From Bacteroidales bacterium (GTDB lineage Bacteria > Bacteroidota > Bacteroidia > Bacteroidales > UBA932), in contig JAHDRO010000181.1 in the NCBI GenBank assembly GCA_018433265.1, forward strand, positions 1 through 9,721: a stretch of 9,721 nt of DNA, read 5' to 3'. The notes under the pieces are model-generated. The model did no database searches and was not told the DNA's origin. It saw nothing but the letters and a program-made list of their open reading frames with translations. The translations under genes were made by a program, and so were the position numbers. This document shows positions 1 through 5,956 of the stretch, one piece after another (the stretch's first letter is position 1; each line of letters starts with the position of its first letter).

Positions 1-1
1 A

Positions 2-61
2 TTCCGTGTTCCTATAGCAAGACTTGCAGCCGCACAGGCTGCTATCAAATTTTCCAAGTAA
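2..61 (+). CDS. C-terminal end of an unidentified protein (partial)
   Basis: Reading from base 2, nineteen sense codons run to a TAA stop at 59-61. The visible tail reads FRVPIARLAAAQAAIKFSK, an Ala-rich segment that could be a terminal amphipathic helix. Alternative frames give no sensible product here, and a terminator-like hairpin follows about 30 bases after the stop, which supports a real gene end. The piece is too short to assign a family, and I do not recognise it. The gene begins outside the window. Confidence 0.6.
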   Translation, partial: FRVPIARLAAAQAAIKFSK

Positions 62-91
62 ATTATATAATAATCTTAACAATTTTTGCAG

Positions 92-123
92 GAGCCGGAA
101 AGTAAACCTTTACCGGCTCTTTA
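92..123 (+). terminator. Terminator-like hairpin after the left-edge gene
   Basis: GAGCCGG (92-98) pairs perfectly with CCGGCTC (113-119), and AAAG/CTTT can extend the stem inward. The closing strand is followed by only three T residues (120-122), so the U-tract is weak. Its place, about 30 bases after the stop at 61 and 24 bases before the next start, suits termination of the upstream gene. That would separate it from the flavin/heme gene pair. It could instead be a leader hairpin of the next transcript. Confidence 0.6.
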
Positions 124-146
124 AGTCTCAATAAGCAGTATCAATA

Positions 147-671
147 ATGACAACAATGAAAAAGGTTTTATCAATAATTTTAATTATTTTCGCATTTGTA
201 AACATAGTTTTAGCACAAACTAATCATGGCCCAAACAAAGACACTCCTGTTTTCAAAGAGATTTCCGGTCTTGAAGTGGTAAAAAGCGTATATCCCAACG
301 CTGTAGCGGTAGAAAAAAGTAAAGGTGACTGGTTCAATATAGTCGATAAGGAGAAAAAAGTACTTGGTTTCTGTCTCTCAAGTAAGCCATATTCCGAAGA
401 TATTAAAGGATATAACAACACGACTCCGGTAATTGTGATTACAGATAAAAACAAGATAATTAAAAAAGTAGCTATTCTCAGTAACTGGGAAACTGCTGCT
501 TACCTAAAGAGACTTGAAAGACAGAATTTCTTCAATACATGGAATGGACTTAAAGTGTCGGAAGCCACTAATAAAAAACCTGCAGTCGATAGTTATTCGG
601 GTGCAACATATACCGCCACTTCCATTTCAAAAAATGTTGAACTTATTCTGAGCAGAGCGGCAAAATACTGA
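147..671 (+). CDS. Exported FMN-binding domain protein with covalent flavinylation motif
   Basis: The 174-residue product begins with a Sec-type signal peptide: Lys at 5-6, a hydrophobic stretch over about 8-22, and a likely cleavage after V-L-A at 21-23. The rest is a single FMN_bind-type domain. Its hallmark is D148-S-Y-S-G-A-T154-Y-T, which matches the NqrC/RnfG pattern (Asp, then S/T-G-A-T). In those proteins ApbE transferase attaches FMN to the threonine through a phosphodiester, so T154 is the predicted site. From family knowledge, such domains relay electrons outside the cytoplasm. No ApbE or membrane electron-input protein lies in the window. A heme protein gene follows after 10 bases, so the two are probably co-transcribed. 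The start may be 147 or the second ATG at 156 (Met-Lys-Lys); the signal peptide is intact either way. The flavin domain is well supported; its redox partners are inferred. Confidence 0.88.
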   Translation: MTTMKKVLSIILIIFAFVNIVLAQTNHGPNKDTPVFKEISGLEVVKSVYPNAVAVEKSKGDWFNIVDKEKKVLGFCLSSKPYSEDIKGYNNTTPVIVITDKNKIIKKVAILSNWETAAYLKRLERQNFFNTWNGLKVSEATNKKPAVDSYSGATYTATSISKNVELILSRAAKY

Positions 672-681
672 ACTTAAAAAT

Positions 682-1116
682 ATGAATAAACTTTCTAAAT
701 CTATCATTGGCGTTTTATTGCTTGCTGCAACGCTTATTATTACATTTAGAGCAATTGACCATGAACCGGTAGATGATCTTTCTTTTCAAGGAAAAACAGT
801 AGCCATTATTGAAAACTCAGGTTGTATGGTATGCCACAGTGAGGATCCAAAATTGCCATGGTACAACAAAGTACCACTTATTGGCAACAAAATCAGAAAC
901 GATTCTAAAAAGGGGCTTTCAAGCATAAACCTCCGTCCCTATTATGAATCCGTTCTGGAAGCAGGCCTCATTGATAAAAATGCAGCCATAAGAATTGACA
1001 GTGTCCTTATTTCCCGAACAATGCCTCCTACCTCTTATACCATTTTAAGACCAGGGTCAAGAGTTAATCCAAAAGAAAGGGAAATTATCCTTGAATGGAA
1101 TAGACTGCATCAATAG
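682..1116 (+). CDS. Membrane-anchored mono-heme c-type protein (heme-binding domain)
   Basis: This 144-residue protein has an N-terminal signal or signal-anchor helix (about 7-22) and no obvious lipobox or Ala-X-Ala cleavage site, so it may stay tethered to the inner membrane. The motif C48-M-V-C51-H52 is a classical c-type heme attachment site. The following segment (HSEDPKLPWYNKVP, 52-65) resembles the Bacteroidota heme-binding domain family (Haem_bd), in which a Pro-Trp-Tyr patch follows CxxCH. M114 in T-M-P-P is the likely distal iron ligand. Only one CxxCH is present, so one heme. The gene follows the FMN-binding gene by 10 bases on the same strand, pointing to a shared transcript and to electron exchange between covalent FMN and heme. 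Cytochrome c maturation genes must lie elsewhere. An oxidase or peroxidase domain, fused or adjacent in some relatives, is absent here. Heme binding is well supported; the pathway is unknown. Confidence 0.85.
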   Translation: MNKLSKSIIGVLLLAATLIITFRAIDHEPVDDLSFQGKTVAIIENSGCMVCHSEDPKLPWYNKVPLIGNKIRNDSKKGLSSINLRPYYESVLEAGLIDKNAAIRIDSVLISRTMPPTSYTILRPGSRVNPKEREIILEWNRLHQ

Positions 1117-1136
1117 TACAAAATTTATTGGTCCTT

Positions 1137-2342
1137 TTATTTCAAAGGCTCAATTGCCCTATTGTAAATACCTGTACAATAAGCTATCACCATGCCATAA
1201 TTAGCAACAGGAATCCCTGCTTTTATAGCAGGTCTTAGTCTCGACTGCAATTGTCTGTCTGTTATCATACAACCTCCACATTGAATCACCATGGAATAAC
1301 TACAAATATCCTCAGGAAGAGTATCAAGCCCTCCAACAATGTCAAAAGTCAATTGTTTTCCACTCTTTTTCTTCAATAAATTTGGAATTTTAACCCTTCC
1401 AATATCATCGCATGTGGCGTGATGTGTACATGATTCGAGAATTAGTATCTTATCACCATCCTTCAGGTTGTCAATGTTATAAATCCCATCCAAATAGTAT
1501 TGAAAAGCTCCTTTTACCCGTGCAAGCAACAAACTAAAACCAGTAAGAGGAATGTCTTCCGGAACAATTTTACTTACCATTTCAAATACCTGACTATCGG
1601 TCACTACTAATTTAGGTTTGACTGAAAGATATTTTAAATAATCCCCAAGTTGTTCCGGTTGAATAACTATGGCCACCGCCTTTCGATCGAGAGCGTCTCT
1701 GATAGCATTAACTTGAGGAAGAATCAACCTGCCCTCAGGAGCTTCGCTGTCAATAGGGCAAACAAGAACAATGTGATCCCCTTTTTCTACCAGGCCTTCA
1801 AGAATAGTTTTTGAGACAGCCTCTGATTTCTGAAGTTCAAAAACAATCATTGAAATTAAAGTATCAATAGCTTTATTCTGATCATCTTCATCAAGAAGAG
1901 AACATGAAAATTCTAACACATCAATATTTTCTTTTTCACTCAAATCCAGAGCAAGTTCAGGATCAAGTGGAACGATATCAGACTGATTGTGAAGCATTAT
2001 AAAAGGTATGCCCTCTTCCCTGAAACTGCTTATCAAATCAAGTTCATACTTCTCAATCTGATTATTAGTAAAAATCAAAATTGCCAGATCAATAATTTTT
2101 ATCACAGACTTAGTTTTCTCGACCCTCTGTTCTCCAAGCACTCCACTATCATCTATCCCGGCAGTATCAATAAAAACCACAGGCCCAATTCCGTTAATCT
2201 CCATTCGTTTACGAACAGGATCTGTTGTTGTTCCAGGTACATTGGAAACAATTGCCACATCTTGTCCAACGAGTATGTTGATTAAAGAGCTTTTTCCGGT
2301 ATTTCTACGTCCAAAAACTCCTATATGTCTGACTTTGCTCAT
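1137..2342 (-). CDS. hydF: [FeFe] hydrogenase H-cluster maturation GTPase HydF
   Basis: HydF is the cytoplasmic scaffold on which the 2Fe subcluster made with HydE and HydG is assembled before transfer to the hydrogenase. The 401-residue length fits the family. The N-terminal GTPase domain shows the P-loop G11-RRNTGKS18, switch region PGTTTDP (36-42), DTAG (59-62) and a G4 motif N119-Q-S-D122, where the usual form is NKxD. A middle dimerisation domain follows. The C-terminal iron-sulfur domain has C305-T-H307 and C355-G-G-C358, matching the HydF pattern CxH ... CxxC that binds a [4Fe-4S] cluster. The ATG at 2340-2342 places the P-loop at the expected distance. hydE, hydG and a hydrogenase are not in the window, so hydF looks monocistronic. 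It converges on the heme protein gene with a 20-base gap. A TACCTTTG box on the minus strand lies 45 bases upstream. Confidence 0.95.
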   Translation of the reverse strand: MSKVRHIGVFGRRNTGKSSLINILVGQDVAIVSNVPGTTTDPVRKRMEINGIGPVVFIDTAGIDDSGVLGEQRVEKTKSVIKIIDLAILIFTNNQIEKYELDLISSFREEGIPFIMLHNQSDIVPLDPELALDLSEKENIDVLEFSCSLLDEDDQNKAIDTLISMIVFELQKSEAVSKTILEGLVEKGDHIVLVCPIDSEAPEGRLILPQVNAIRDALDRKAVAIVIQPEQLGDYLKYLSVKPKLVVTDSQVFEMVSKIVPEDIPLTGFSLLLARVKGAFQYYLDGIYNIDNLKDGDKILILESCTHHATCDDIGRVKIPNLLKKKSGKQLTFDIVGGLDTLPEDICSYSMVIQCGGCMITDRQLQSRLRPAIKAGIPVANYGMVIAYCTGIYNRAIEPLK

Positions 2343-2387
2343 AATTATAATATTGGAAAAAAATTAAAAAAAGATAAATTTTCTTTT

Positions 2388-2395
2388 CAAAGGTA
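2388..2395 (-). promoter_or_regulatory. Candidate -7 box for hydF
   Basis: On the minus strand this reads TACCTTTG, a full match to the Bacteroidetes -7 consensus TAnnTTTG. The start codon of hydF is 45 bases downstream, giving an estimated leader of about 40 bases. No matching TTTG -33 element is visible 19-21 bases further upstream, so the call rests on one box and on position. Confidence 0.45.
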
Positions 2396-2436
2396 ATATT
2401 TTTCTAATTATGAAGTCGTTTGTGGGTAGAATAAGC

Positions 2437-2444
2437 TATGTTTG
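2437..2444 (+). promoter_or_regulatory. Candidate -7 box for the 43-residue membrane protein
   Basis: TATGTTTG matches TAnnTTTG and lies 20 bases before the ATG at 2465, which would give a leader of about 14 bases. A TTTG at 2419-2422 is too close (14-base spacer) to serve as a normal -33 element. The box supports the small reading frame as a transcribed gene but does not prove it. Confidence 0.35.
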
Positions 2445-2464
2445 AGCAAAACAAAGAAATCAAA

Positions 2465-2596
2465 ATGAAAAAAAAGGCAAAACAAATCATTACTTGGAGT
2501 ATTGTACTCATTATTATTATTTTAGTTGTTGATATCGCATGCAATATCGATGGATTTGTAGAAGGATTTAAGGCTGGAAGTAACCTGGCTAAATAA
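2465..2596 (+). CDS. Small single-pass membrane protein, 43 residues, unknown function
   Basis: An ATG at 2465 opens a 43-codon frame ending in TAA at 2594-2596. The product starts MKKKAKQ, a positive cluster, then has one strongly hydrophobic helix at about 9-26 (Trp-Ser-Ile-Val-Leu, then an Ile/Leu/Val run). A short polar tail follows, with the pattern DGFVEGFKAGSNLAK. The charge layout predicts the N-terminus inside and the tail in the periplasm. The F-x-x-G-F-x-x-G tail looks similar to other tiny Bacteroidota membrane proteins I recall, but I cannot name a family. The frame occupies the otherwise empty hydF-helicase gap, lies on the helicase strand and ends 55 bases before the helicase start, with its own promoter-like box at 2437. 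It could be an independent gene or a leader peptide for the helicase. No function is claimed. Confidence 0.6.
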   Translation: MKKKAKQIITWSIVLIIIILVVDIACNIDGFVEGFKAGSNLAK

Positions 2597-2600
2597 ATAA

Positions 2601-2633
2601 TTGCTGGTTATTAGAGAAATTAGTATACCTTTG
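2601..2633 (+). promoter_or_regulatory. Promoter of the DEAD-box helicase gene
   Basis: TACCTTTG at 2626-2633 is a full match to the Bacteroidetes -7 consensus, with a TTG (2601-2603) 22 bases upstream as a slightly displaced -33 element. Transcription would start near 2640, only about a dozen bases before the ATG at 2652. So short a leader leaves no room for a long cold-shock-type 5' untranslated region. Confidence 0.55.
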
Positions 2634-2651
2634 CCGCCTTAAAATAAATAG

Positions 2652-4415
2652 ATGATAAATCAATTTCAAGACCTTGGTCTTAAAGACAACTTGATCAAGG
2701 CAGTGTCAGACCTTGGTTTTACTACCCCTACAGAGGTTCAGCAAAGAATTATACCAAAACTCATAAACGAAACCGGTGATTTAGTGTGCCTTGCTCAGAC
2801 CGGAACAGGAAAAACGGCAGCTTTTGGATTGCCCCTTTTACAATCCATCAACACTCAATCCAAAAACACTCAGGTGCTTATTTTAAGCCCGACAAGAGAG
2901 CTCTGCAGACAAATCTCCCAGGATTTGAGTAATTACGGAAAATATATTGAAAATCTCAATATTGTTTCTGTTTATGGTGGCGCCGGCATTGATGGTCAAA
3001 TTAAATTAATCAGGAAGGGAGCACAAATTATAGTCGCCACTCCAGGAAGAATGTTGGATTTGTTAAACAGAAATGTGGCAAATCTCAGCAATATCTCATC
3101 TCTTATACTTGATGAAGCTGACGAAATGTTGAACATGGGTTTCAAAGACGAACTCGATGCCATATTGGAATGCACTCCTTCCGAAAAAAGAACGTTTCTG
3201 TTTTCAGCAACCATGCCTATAGAAATAGAAGGCATCGCAAAAAACTACATGAAAAGTCCACAGATTGTGACAGTTGGCACAAGAAATTCTGGTTCAGATA
3301 ATGTAAAGCACTACTATTATATCGTTCATGCAAAAGATAGATATTTGGCTTTAAAAAGAATTGCGGACTACAATCCGGATATTTATGGAATGATATTTTG
3401 CAGAACACGACAAGAGACTCAGGAAATAGCCGAGGCCCTTATAAAAGACGGATATAATGCAGATGCGCTTCATGGTGATTTGTCACAAGCTCAAAGAGAT
3501 CAAGTAATGAAAAGATTCAAAAGCAAAAATCTTAATTTACTCGTCGCTACAGATGTGGCAGCCAGAGGCATCGATGTCAATGAACTTACTCATGTCATCA
3601 ACTATAATTTACCTGATGATCCTGAGCAATACACACACCGAAGTGGTAGAACAGGAAGGGCAGACAAAACTGGAATATCTATTGCCATTATCAATAGCAA
3701 AGAACAGCATAAAATAAAGTTGATAGAAAAGACCCTCGGCAAAACCTTCGGTCAGGCAAAAGTGCCTACAGGAGAAGAAGTTTGTACAAGACAAATGCTT
3801 CATCTCGTTGAGGAAGTAGAAAAAGCTGAAATAAGAGATGAAATTTCCACCTATGTAGACATTATAAATGATAAGTGGAAGGATCTCAGTAAAGAAGATA
3901 TTATATGGAAAATGCTCTCAATAGAATTTAACCGTTTTCTCGATTACTATAGGCTCGCTCCTGATCTTAACATCAAAGATACACCTGGCTATATGGATAA
4001 TAACGTAAATTTTCCATTTCTTCATACAGAAAAAGGTTATTCATGGATAAAAATTAACATAGGTTCCAAAACCGGATTAACACCCCGTCATCTGCTCAGA
4101 TTATTCTCTTCATGCGGAATTGGTCAGAATGGTGTGGGCAAAATCGAGATAATGAAAGATTACTCCTTTGTTTCAATCAGTTCCAATGCTACTTCTTTTA
4201 TAGTTGATTCTCTTGACAATTCTGACTATAGAGGTAAGAAAATCAAGATAGAAACAGTTAATAATGACACCTTAATAAAACAGAAGGAACAAAAAACTGC
4301 AAGAAATTACGATAGAGCAACTGAAATAAGACACCATAGAGATTATAACAAAGATTACAGTAAGAACAACCATAGAAAAAGATCAGGTAAAAAAGAAGGA
4401 AAAGAAAGATATTAA
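2652..4415 (+). CDS. DEAD-box ATP-dependent RNA helicase with DbpA-type RNA-binding domain
   Basis: This cytoplasmic enzyme uses ATP to unwind short RNA duplexes, typically in ribosome assembly, RNA decay or cold adaptation. The 587 residues show every motif in order: Q motif (F5 to Q30), motif I AQTGTGKT (48-55), Ia PTREL (80-84), TPGR (130-133), DEAD (154-157), SAT (185-187), motif V around ATDVAARGID (299-308) and motif VI HRSGRTGR (329-336). A linker or dimerisation-like segment (about 380-440) leads to a DbpA/CsdA-type RNA-binding domain (about 463-537). The end is a very basic tail rich in Lys, Arg, His and Asn (550-587), typical for RNA contacts. The architecture is nearest to DeaD/CsdA-like helicases, but I cannot separate that from other members by sequence alone, so no symbol is given. 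A good promoter box sits just upstream. The gene ends 4 bases from the convergent flippase gene. Confidence 0.95.
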   Translation: MINQFQDLGLKDNLIKAVSDLGFTTPTEVQQRIIPKLINETGDLVCLAQTGTGKTAAFGLPLLQSINTQSKNTQVLILSPTRELCRQISQDLSNYGKYIENLNIVSVYGGAGIDGQIKLIRKGAQIIVATPGRMLDLLNRNVANLSNISSLILDEADEMLNMGFKDELDAILECTPSEKRTFLFSATMPIEIEGIAKNYMKSPQIVTVGTRNSGSDNVKHYYYIVHAKDRYLALKRIADYNPDIYGMIFCRTRQETQEIAEALIKDGYNADALHGDLSQAQRDQVMKRFKSKNLNLLVATDVAARGIDVNELTHVINYNLPDDPEQYTHRSGRTGRADKTGISIAIINSKEQHKIKLIEKTLGKTFGQAKVPTGEEVCTRQMLHLVEEVEKAEIRDEISTYVDIINDKWKDLSKEDIIWKMLSIEFNRFLDYYRLAPDLNIKDTPGYMDNNVNFPFLHTEKGYSWIKINIGSKTGLTPRHLLRLFSSCGIGQNGVGKIEIMKDYSFVSISSNATSFIVDSLDNSDYRGKKIKIETVNNDTLIKQKEQKTARNYDRATEIRHHRDYNKDYSKNNHRKRSGKKEGKERY

Positions 4416-4419
4416 TATT

Positions 4420-5808
4420 TTATTTCCTAAGTCTGAAATATTTTCTTGGATTGTAATCTGAGAGTCTGATTCGTAACTCACTGTAGACAATTGATGTCCA
4501 TTTCCAGTGCTGATATAAAAGCTGGACAATAAAAGGCACTAAAATTAAAGCCTCCACTCCGGCTCCCAAAAACTTAAATGCAGCCACAAGCAATACAACT
4601 GTTGCAACAGCTGTAATCATTTGAGCTTTATAATGTGGCACAATGTTTCTACTTATAAGCATTGATGTTGACAAATACGTAAAGGCTTCAAAAAAAGAGG
4701 CAATGAAAAAGATTATCAGTAATTTGCTCTCGAGCAGCGGCGTTTTACTTTTTATGATATCAAGAGCCCATTGACCAAATAACACAACTAACAAAGAAAT
4801 TAAAACGAAAGTGGCAACAGCAACATATTGAGCCTTAATATAAATTCGCTTTGCTTGATCTTCTCTGCCCGTAACCCTGTGCTGGATCAGTTTAGGAAAA
4901 AAGGTTGTAAACCAGATTAGGGAAAGGGAATAAGTAAGATCTACAATTTGTTTTGTAATTCCGTATGATCCGATTACAGCCAAAGGAAGGAATAAACCAC
5001 CTATGAGAGCAAGCATTCTGTTAGTAAATACCCAGCTTAAATTGGCAAGACCGGTTTTATAGGCTGTTGTCCACAATATTTTCAATATTCTTTTCCAGTC
5101 AGCCGGAAAAACATCTTTAAGTGCAAGTTTTGTTTTTTTGTCATAAAATGTTCTTTTCGCGAGTGTTCTATTCAGAATTGTAGCCAGAGTCTGACCGAAA
5201 ACCATTGATAAGATACCACAACCCATCAATAATAAACAAGAAGCCAGTAAAAGATGAGCACATTGAGAAAAAACTATTATCTGCCTGGATCTCTTAATCA
5301 TACCCTTTCCAACAAGAAGAGCATCATAGTAATAAGTATAGAACTGATAGCACAACAAAATACCATATAGATACCAGGCAATCCTCGCACTATCTTTGTT
5401 CCCAGTAAAATCAACGAGTATATTCTCAATATAAAGATGTCCTGCAGTCACAAGTAAAATAAGCAGCAAAACAGCAACAGCTGCATAATATACTCTCATG
5501 GCAGACAGACTGCCTTTCAATAGAGAATAATTAACAGAACCATCCTGATTAACATCACCAAAACCTTCGCTTTTAAATTCCTTTGCACCTGAAAAAATAT
5601 AAGTCACAGATCTTGAAAAGGTCTGATAAAATCCGAAATCAAGCAGATATATCATTGCATTGAGGCTTATCATAATATTCCAGAGGCCCACCTCCTCTAC
5701 AGGTAATAGATGCAGTATCAGAGGCAGGATAATCAGAGCAGACGCAAGCCTCATAAAACTCGCTGCATAATTCCATAGCAGATCTGATCTTCCGGTGTTT
5801 ACTTCCAT
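4420..5808 (-). CDS. Polysaccharide flippase-like membrane protein (Wzx/O-unit flippase type)
   Basis: From the ATG at 5808 the product is 462 residues with roughly eleven or twelve hydrophobic helices. The N-terminal pattern (NYAASFMRLASALIILPLIL, then VGLWNIMISLNA and LDFGF) is typical of the MOP-superfamily flippases that move lipid-linked sugar units across the inner membrane. The open frame extends to a TTG at 5883. That 25-residue extension is polar and runs through an inverted repeat and a promoter-like box, and the ATG directly precedes the expected short N-terminus, so 5808 is preferred. The loop at about 84-93 (GDVNQDGSVN) resembles a Ca-binding EF-hand/dockerin loop. No glycosyltransferase or polymerase gene is adjacent, so it is an orphan, and the transported glycan cannot be inferred. 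Family assignment is firm in fold, less so in substrate. Confidence 0.85.
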   Translation of the reverse strand: MEVNTGRSDLLWNYAASFMRLASALIILPLILHLLPVEEVGLWNIMISLNAMIYLLDFGFYQTFSRSVTYIFSGAKEFKSEGFGDVNQDGSVNYSLLKGSLSAMRVYYAAVAVLLLILLVTAGHLYIENILVDFTGNKDSARIAWYLYGILLCYQFYTYYYDALLVGKGMIKRSRQIIVFSQCAHLLLASCLLLMGCGILSMVFGQTLATILNRTLAKRTFYDKKTKLALKDVFPADWKRILKILWTTAYKTGLANLSWVFTNRMLALIGGLFLPLAVIGSYGITKQIVDLTYSLSLIWFTTFFPKLIQHRVTGREDQAKRIYIKAQYVAVATFVLISLLVVLFGQWALDIIKSKTPLLESKLLIIFFIASFFEAFTYLSTSMLISRNIVPHYKAQMITAVATVVLLVAAFKFLGAGVEALILVPFIVQLLYQHWKWTSIVYSELRIRLSDYNPRKYFRLRK

Positions 5809-5816
5809 AAGCTGTG

Positions 5817-5842
5817 ATTTGCAAAACGACTGTTTTGCAAAT
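5817..5842. promoter_or_regulatory. Perfect 11-base inverted repeat, candidate operator for the flippase gene
   Basis: ATTTGCAAAAC (5817-5827) and GTTTTGCAAAT (5832-5842) are exact inverted copies separated by GACT. The element ends 8 bases before the flippase ATG (5808) and overlaps the minus-strand -7 box at 5838-5845. If that box is used, transcription starts near the centre of the repeat. The intact hairpin would then not be in the mRNA, and a DNA operator for a dimeric regulator is the simpler reading. If transcription starts further upstream, the RNA would form an 11-pair hairpin next to the start codon. Confidence 0.6.
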
Positions 5843-5845
5843 GTA
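5838..5845 (-). promoter_or_regulatory. Candidate -7 box for the flippase gene
   Basis: The minus strand reads TACATTTG, a match to TAnnTTTG, 29 bases before the ATG at 5808. No well-spaced -33 TTTG is seen (a TTG occurs 23 bases upstream). The five downstream bases of the box lie inside the inverted repeat, so a protein bound there would block it. Confidence 0.4.
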
Positions 5846-5910
5846 AGATTATATTCAAAATTGAAAATCAATTTATCTGACAAACCATTAAATTTTTATG
5901 TCAATCACTT

Positions 5911-5941
5911 TTTGTTATAATTGAAATAAATATTATTTTTC
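5911..5941 (+). promoter_or_regulatory. Candidate promoter of the nitroreductase gene
   Basis: TTTG at 5911-5914 and TATTTTTC at 5934-5941 are spaced by 19 bases, as in Bacteroidetes promoters (TTTG, 19-21 bases, TAnnTTTG); the -7 box differs only in its last base. Transcription would start near 5948, about 9 bases before the ATG at 5957. The region is very AT-rich, so chance similarity is possible. Confidence 0.4.
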
Positions 5942-5956
5942 AAAAAATATTTAAAT

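Noticed and set aside
81..88. AATTTTTG as a -7 box for the FMN-binding gene
   Set aside because: The essential leading T of TAnnTTTG is missing and it precedes the terminator-like hairpin, so it would be a poor promoter for that gene.
1133..1148. CCTTT/AAAGG hairpin between the heme protein gene and hydF as a bidirectional terminator
   Set aside because: The stem is only five pairs, mostly A-T, overlaps the hydF stop codon and has no T-tract in either direction.
1989..2285. 98-codon plus-strand frame inside hydF
   Set aside because: It is antisense to conserved GTPase-domain coding sequence, and its translation shows no domain or plausible membrane or secretion features.
2410..2445. Eleven-codon ATG frame upstream of the small membrane protein
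   Set aside because: It is very short, has no recognisable features and overlaps the candidate -7 box of the next frame.
4409..4418. ATATTAATAT palindrome at the helicase/flippase convergence
   Set aside because: It is a ten-base A/T-only palindrome that forms no stable hairpin and includes the helicase stop codon; chance is the better explanation.
5809..5883. N-terminal 25-residue extension of the flippase from a TTG codon
   Set aside because: It is polar, crosses the inverted repeat and a promoter-like box, and the ATG at 5808 gives the normal short N-terminus of this family.
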